A DNA stretch of 11,935 nucleotides from an uncultured Bacteroidales bacterium. Lineage in GTDB: Bacteria; Bacteroidota; Bacteroidia; Bacteroidales; P3. Each line of letters starts with the position of its first letter. The stretch's first letter is position 1. Below, one piece after another: positions 10,001 to 11,935 of the stretch. The position numbers and the translations under genes are program-made. Where the stretch lies: positions 1 through 11,935 of the forward strand of contig CAMXAS010000024.1 in the NCBI GenBank assembly GCA_947179195.1, read 5' to 3'. The notes beneath the pieces are model-generated. The model was not told the origin of the DNA. It saw only the letters and a program-made list of their open reading frames with translations, and did not search any database.

Positions 10001-11935
10001 GCCGGAATCCCTGCAGGTATCGCTGTTCAACGCGGGCAACACCCCGTCGGCTACCGGCACCTACACCTATACGGCCCTGCGTGACACGATGTATATCGTA
10101 AGCGCCGTAAGCCCGCGCGGTTGCGTGGTTTACGACACGGCCCGCATCCATCTCTACGCGCAGCCGGGTGCGTCGGATAAGGCCTTCAAGTCCGCCAACC
10201 TCTGCGCCGGCGATGAAGTGATCGTCAGCACGCTGACGCAGCACGCCGACTACGACTACATCTGGACCGTAAGCACGCCGACGGCGGCCGGTGTCTATAA
10301 CGAAATCGGCGATACGCTGCACTATATGAGTGCGCTCACCGACAGCGTCCTCAACATCCACCTCGAGCTCAAGCACAAGCAGGGCGGTTGCCTCTACATG
10401 GCCGACACCACCGTCAAACTGTTCGTCATGGCGAACATCGCGCCCCTGCGCGACACGCTCTTGTGCCAGAACGAACTCCTCCGTCTGTTCCCGACGGGTA
10501 ACCAATATACGGCTTCGAAAGGTTATACGGTAACGTGGTACGACAGTCTCGCCGACGCGCCCATTGCCATGAACGCCTACGCGCAGATGCGTCATAACTA
10601 TTCGAACACCTACTACAGGAGTATCAAGCATAACGCCACGGGTTGCGTCCACCGCGATACCGTCCGTGTGGATGTGGATTCGTTGCCGTTGGCCATCTTG
10701 CCCGATACGTTGAACACGTGTACCGGCAACGAGGTTGTGTTCGATTTCCCGAAAGACGCTCTCCGCCACTACAGCATCATGGAATGGACCGACAAATACA
10801 TCACGACGTCCATCGGCAACCCGTATAAGCTCAACACCAAGTTTATCTACGGGCTTGAACCGATGACGCTCGGGTCGAGCGAGGCCTACCTGTATGTGGA
10901 AGGTACGGGCGCTTGCGCCGACCGTGTCCTCATCGACACGTTGGTCGTTACGTTGGGCAAATTCGATTTGGGTCTGCAGACATCCGCGTGGACGTGCGCG
11001 GGTCCGGATACGCTGAGCATAACGTTCAAGGAGAAATACCGTAAGGAAGCGAGCAGCTACTACTGGATACAGGATGGCGTCCAGGTGACGGATTCGATTA
11101 TCTACCGCACCGGCCCGCAGGAAGACTCCACCTACGTCTATAAAGACACGTTGGTGGCCGTATCCAAGGCGGGTTGCGAACGGAAACAGATGGTAGAGTT
11201 TACCTTCTACGGCAATCCGAAGATTGTCAATCCGGAAATCGATACGGTTTGCGGCGGCGCGACGGTTATGCTGACGGCCAACTGCTACAACGATCCCAAG
11301 CTGAATCCGCTCACGTGGTACGAAGTACAGCCCGACGGCAGCAACGTGGAAATCAAGAGCGGCAAATGCTCCGTTGAGGTAACGCCTACGCGGACCACCA
11401 CCTATATCGCGTGGGGTATCCCGGGTATTGTAGAAGACTGCGACCGGAACGATACCGTGACGATAGTGGTGGAAGACGCCGTAGAGACGACGCTCGGCTT
11501 TACGGATACGAACCTCTGCGAACGCGCGGCGGTGGAAGTGGCCTTTCTCGAATCCAACAAGACGCTGTCCGTCCTCACGTGGACCGATTCGGCCACCAAT
11601 GAAGTCCGCAGCACCGACAGTGTGTTTGTGGATACCATTTCCGAATCGCGCACCTATTACCTCGATGTGGCAACCTCCTACGGCTGCACGCACCGCGACA
11701 CCGTACACATCAACTTCGGCGTCCAGACCTACACGCTCTACATCCCCGACACGGCCAAGTGCCCGGGCGAGGAGATGGAAGTACACGTGGTAGGCCTGCG
11801 TCCGGCCAGCGGCCTCTATCCGTGGATGTACCCCGACAGCTCCATCCATCAGATAACCGACAGCATCTTCAAGATCAAGACGGCCGATACGACCGAACGC
11901 TACGTCTTGATGCTGCAGGCGTCCGGCGCCTGCAG
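3..11935 (+). CDS. Giant multi-domain Ig/PKD-like surface adhesin, internal fragment (both ends outside window)
   Basis: I translated the frame starting at base 3 through the whole window and found no stop: 3,977 full codons plus two bases. The translation is coherent throughout. About 41 beta-sandwich domains repeat the pattern D-T/S-V-C-x-G-D, then Y-x-W(Y-x-N-G), then G-C or a lone Cys, then D-T-V-x-V. The fragment is rich in Asp, Thr, Val and Tyr, as expected for an extracellular beta protein. No membrane segment, signal peptide, enzyme domain or C-terminal sorting signal is visible, so the true start and end lie outside. Family knowledge: tandem Ig/PKD/SprB-like arrays of this style occur in very large Bacteroidota cell-surface adhesins and gliding proteins, usually exported by the type IX system. 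A role in attachment to host, glycan or neighbouring cells is inferred. Several ATG codons occur in frame, but none has a reason to be the start. Family assignment is confident; ligand and exact function are unknown. Confidence 0.96.
1065..1535 (+). other. Lectin-like (concanavalin/SPRY-like) domain embedded in the Ig array (residues ~355-511)
   Basis: This stretch does not follow the Ig/PKD pattern: it has no Cys and no Y-x-W-Y-x-N-G. It shows a different ordered motif set: Q-W-K-A near residue 381, I-G-L-S near 411-414, Y-I-D-Y-A-F-Y-L at 424-431, I-Y-E-R-G at 444-448, G-T-Y near 455-457, L-T-I-E-R at 463-467, G-R-V-N-Y-Y-R-S-G at 470-478 and G-D-V-T-S-Y-Y near 494-500. That order (GLS, IDYAIYL, IYE.G, G.Y, a variable strand, YY..G, then a final strand) is what I recognise from concanavalin/SPRY-like beta-sandwich domains in bacterial surface and Rhs-type proteins. 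Carbohydrate binding is a reasonable guess but is not shown by any residue I can point to. Confidence 0.72.
1533..4010 (+). other. Nine consecutive Ig/PKD-like domains (residues ~511-1336)
   Basis: Approximate limits are 1533-1769, 1767-2051, 2052-2333, 2331-2581, 2580-2897, 2898-3167, 3168-3407, 3405-3695 and 3696-4010. Several have the W-Y-x-N-G hairpin followed by a G-D-x-V/L strand and a late Cys (for example S-W-Y-V-N-G, I-W-F-V-N-G, N-W-Y-L-N-D). The domain at 2580-2897 is the Y-T-W-Q-I-S-T-D-x-G-A-T-F-T-D-I type, with F-R-C-H-I near its end. Those at 2331 and 3168 are PKD-like, with E-W-L-P-S-Y and S-W-L-P-A-S followed by L-G-C or H-G-C. In these two the usual early Cys is replaced (V-V-D-Y-G-K and A-V-N-M-G-D). 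No two domains are near-identical, so the array is old and diverged. Confidence 0.82.
4008..4277 (+). other. SprB-like domain (residues ~1336-1425)
   Basis: The core E-Y-S-I-D-S-G-Y-T-F-Q-S-S-P-I-F, followed about eight residues later by G-D-Y-Y-V-A-V-R-Y and a Cys, matches the Y-S-I-D-G-G-x-T-F-Q-x-S...G-x-Y-x-V-x-V-x-D pattern known from SprB-type repeats of Bacteroidota gliding and adhesion proteins. The early Cys is present as L-E-C-S-V-D. It is the only clear copy of this variant I see in the window. A SprB-like domain alone does not mean the organism glides. Confidence 0.7.
4278..5427 (+). other. Four Ig-like domains including a long atypical one (residues ~1426-1809)
   Basis: Approximate limits are 4278-4517, 4518-4862, 4863-5147 and 5148-5427. 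The first has Y-C-L-G-D, V-R-W-Y and L-T-N-C-K-S. The second is about 115 residues, lacks Y-x-W, and has C-F-G-D early and T-L-C-F-D late, so it is a divergent member. The third has Y-R-W-Y and the Y-Y-R-R-V-V-L-Y-G-T-G-M-C-A-D-T-S-N signature of a common Bacteroidota Ig-like subtype. The fourth opens D-T-I-C-A-G-S. Confidence 0.75.
5428..5917 (+). other. Ig-like domain interrupted by a low-complexity insert (residues ~1810-1972)
   Basis: The N-terminal half runs D-T-L-I-C-E-G-H-D-V-D-I-Y-G through Y-Y-S-R-T-D-E-S to T-T-N-T near residue 1874. The C-terminal half resumes with L-D-T-L-F-N-T-T-A-L-T, W-F-I-R-H, G-S-C-A-S and D-T-V-Y-V-E-V. Together the halves make a normal two-Cys (1828 and 1953) domain of the Y-Y-R-R subtype, like the domain just upstream at 4863-5147. 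About 48 residues of Ala/Glu/Lys-rich sequence separate them. The insert falls in the loop before the strand that leads into W-F-I-R-H, so the fold could form around it. Confidence 0.8.
5640..5783 (+). other. Ala/Glu/Lys-rich low-complexity insert with a histone-tail-like basic core (residues ~1880-1927)
   Basis: About half of the 48 residues are Ala and nearly all charged residues are Glu or Lys. Charges are segregated: an acidic arm (E-A-E-G-G-E-A-E), a basic core (A-K-K-A-A-K-K-A-A-K-A-A-A, Lys at 1895, 1896, 1899, 1900 and 1903), then a second acidic arm (A-E-P-A-A-E-T-E-A-T-A-E). As a helix, the Lys spacing of i, i+1, i+4, i+5, i+8 places them on one face. It has no Cys, no aromatic residue and no Y-x-W, unlike every flanking domain. 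The core resembles Lys/Ala-rich tails of nucleoid and histone-H1-like proteins, but here it sits in a presumably extracellular protein. The DNA is dominated by GCC, GAG/GAA and AAG codons, so it may vary in length by replication slippage. Confidence 0.9.
5916..6485 (+). other. Two Ig-like domains of the WYxNG type (residues ~1972-2161)
   Basis: Approximate limits are 5916-6191 and 6189-6485. The first has Q-S-C-G-G-D, Y-Q-W-F-I-N-G, H-G-D-S-I-M-L-V-V and the two-Cys D-C-H-C-F near its end, giving one more Cys than usual. The second has D-T-V-C-E-Q-E-T, Y-T-W-Y-A-D-G and S-S-C-N-D. They separate the two paralogous Y-S-R-type domains at 5428-5917 and 6486-6827. Confidence 0.78.
6486..6827 (+). 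other. Ig-like domain paralogous to the split domain, with a short loop insert (residues ~2162-2275)
   Basis: It opens D-T-A-V-C-E-Q-E-P-V-D-V and continues with Y-S-R-A-T-D-G-P-W and V-N-T-A. After a loop V-E-P-G-D-A-P-M-A-W-M-D-G (about 2220-2232) it resumes with L-Y-I-R-R, L-C-A-D-T-T and V-V-R-Y-R-H-P. Landmarks and spacing match the domain at 5428-5917: the early Cys to N-T distance is 46 versus 47 residues, and the endings are E-R-Y-R-K-P versus V-R-Y-R-H-P. The loop lies where the other domain carries its Ala/Lys insert. Confidence 0.78.
6756..6801 (+). repeat. Exact 16-base direct repeat, 30-base period
   Basis: The 16 bases GATGCCGTCCGCCTCT occur at 6756-6771 and again at 6786-6801. 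The period is 30 bases, so the reading frame is kept, and both copies encode D-A-V-R-L, at residues 2252-2256 and 2262-2266. The late Cys of the domain (2257) lies directly after the first copy. It could be a small in-frame duplication or chance in a compositionally biased gene. Confidence 0.85.
6828..8867 (+). other. Seven Ig/PKD-like domains (residues ~2276-2955)
   Basis: Approximate limits are 6828-7115, 7116-7352, 7353-7598, 7599-7886, 7887-8201, 8202-8537 and 8538-8867. Motifs include T-Y-T-W-Y-R-R, V-Y-T-W-N-D-D, Q-W-S-T-G-E-T-T, R-W-Y-G-N-G, E-W-Y-R-N-G, Y-W-Y-L-N-G and T-W-Y-M-N-D, each followed by a late Cys. The second and third are short PKD/SprB-like units (W-N-D-D or W-S-T-G followed by a Y-S-V-T-V or F-T-V-S-Y strand); the rest are the longer Ig-like kind. 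The domain at 7599 has I-Y-N-E-D-T in place of the early Cys motif, leaving its late Cys (M-C-H-M) without the usual partner. The domain at 7887 carries a G-R-G-D-T loop. Confidence 0.8.
8868..9122 (+). other. PKD-like domain of the WTTSGxGTF type (residues ~2956-3040)
   Basis: The core Q-W-T-T-S-G-N-G-T-F-S-D-A-S, followed shortly by Y-T-P-G-S-L-D, is a signature I recognise from Bacteroidota gliding and adhesin proteins, where W-T-S-G-x-G-T-F...x-Y-x-P-S occurs in tandem-domain regions. The usual opening Cys motif is replaced by G-E-V-M-L-G-K-S, so the late Cys in Y-G-C-S-I has no early partner. A second Cys (I-L-L-C) lies at the C-terminal border. This is the only clear copy of this subtype in the window. 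Confidence 0.75.
9120..9395 (+). other. Four-cysteine PKD-like domain with CRGDYC (residues ~3040-3131)
   Basis: The opening motif is D-T-V-T-C-R-G-D-Y-C, with Cys at 3053 and 3058 around an R-G-D. Two further Cys lie at 3095 (R-Y-C-L) and 3116 (N-G-C-E-F). Most domains in the array have only two Cys. The remainder is ordinary: I-T-V-T-Y-R-V-E, then Y-Y-Y-L-T-V-T-T-S-N-G-C and D-T-V-G-I-D-V. The R-G-D overlaps the common C-x-G-D opening motif, so it may be structural rather than a ligand site. Confidence 0.75.
9396..11935 (+). other. Regular run of ten short PKD/Ig-like domains, last one cut by the window end (residues ~3132-3977)
   Basis: Approximate limits are 9396-9656, 9654-9926, 9927-10172, 10173-10439, 10440-10691, 10692-10967, 10968-11219, 11220-11483, 11484-11729 and 11730-11935 (partial). 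Opening motifs include M-C-P-G-D-T, V-I-C-P-G-A, V-C-Y-G-A, L-C-A-G-D, L-L-C-Q-N, V-C-G-G-A, L-C-E-R-A and K-C-P-G-E. Late motifs include V-T-G-C-S-A-D-T, P-R-G-C-V, A-T-G-C-V-H-R-D-T, K-A-G-C-E and S-Y-G-C-T-H-R-D-T. Lengths of about 82-92 residues are more uniform than in the upstream part. The final domain has reached its late Cys (G-A-C) when the window ends, so the array or another module continues downstream. Confidence 0.82.

Noticed and set aside
3..11935. DNA-level tandem repeats or CRISPR-like spacing from the domain array
   Set aside because: The domains share protein motifs only; I see no long near-identical DNA units and no regularly spaced short repeats.

Overview
The window lies entirely inside one giant gene. 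A single plus-strand reading frame is open from base 3 to the last base: 3,977 complete codons, with no stop and neither end of the gene visible. Residue n of the fragment starts at base 3n. The fragment alone is roughly 435 kDa. It contains no intergenic DNA, RNA gene, mobile element or CRISPR array, and no promoter or terminator that I can support.

The product is a string of about 41 small beta-sandwich domains of the Ig-like, PKD-like and SprB-like kinds, about 80-115 residues each. Most carry an early Cys in a C-x-G-D type motif, a central Y-x-W, and a late Cys before a final V-x-V strand. This architecture, with motifs such as W-S-T-G-D-T-T, Y-Y-R-R-V-V and W-T-T-S-G-x-G-T-F, is typical of very large secreted surface adhesins of Bacteroidota. 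The GC-rich codon use (C or G at most third positions) would suit a GC-rich gut Bacteroidales lineage such as Rikenellaceae/Alistipes. Both the taxonomy and export by the type IX system are inferences, because no signal peptide or C-terminal sorting domain is in the window.

Layout: four PKD/Ig-like domains (3-1031); a cysteine-free lectin-like (concanavalin/SPRY-like) domain (about 1065-1535); nine Ig-like domains (1533-4010); one SprB-like domain (4008-4277); four more Ig-like domains (4278-5427); an Ig-like domain split by a 48-residue Ala/Glu/Lys-rich insert (5428-5917, insert 5640-5783); Ig-like domains including a diverged paralogue of the split one (5916-8867); a W-T-T-S-G PKD-like domain (8868-9122); a four-cysteine domain with C-R-G-D-Y-C (9120-9395); and a regular run of short PKD/Ig-like domains to the window end.

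The most unusual points are the histone-tail-like insert inside an extracellular beta domain and its position in the same loop as a smaller insert in a paralogous domain three domains later. Others are the lectin-like domain embedded in the Ig array, the dense D-S/T-x sequons matching the Bacteroidales O-glycosylation consensus, two RGD motifs, and the complete absence of GTMKAC hexamers in spite of many Val-Tyr and Val-Asp codon pairs.
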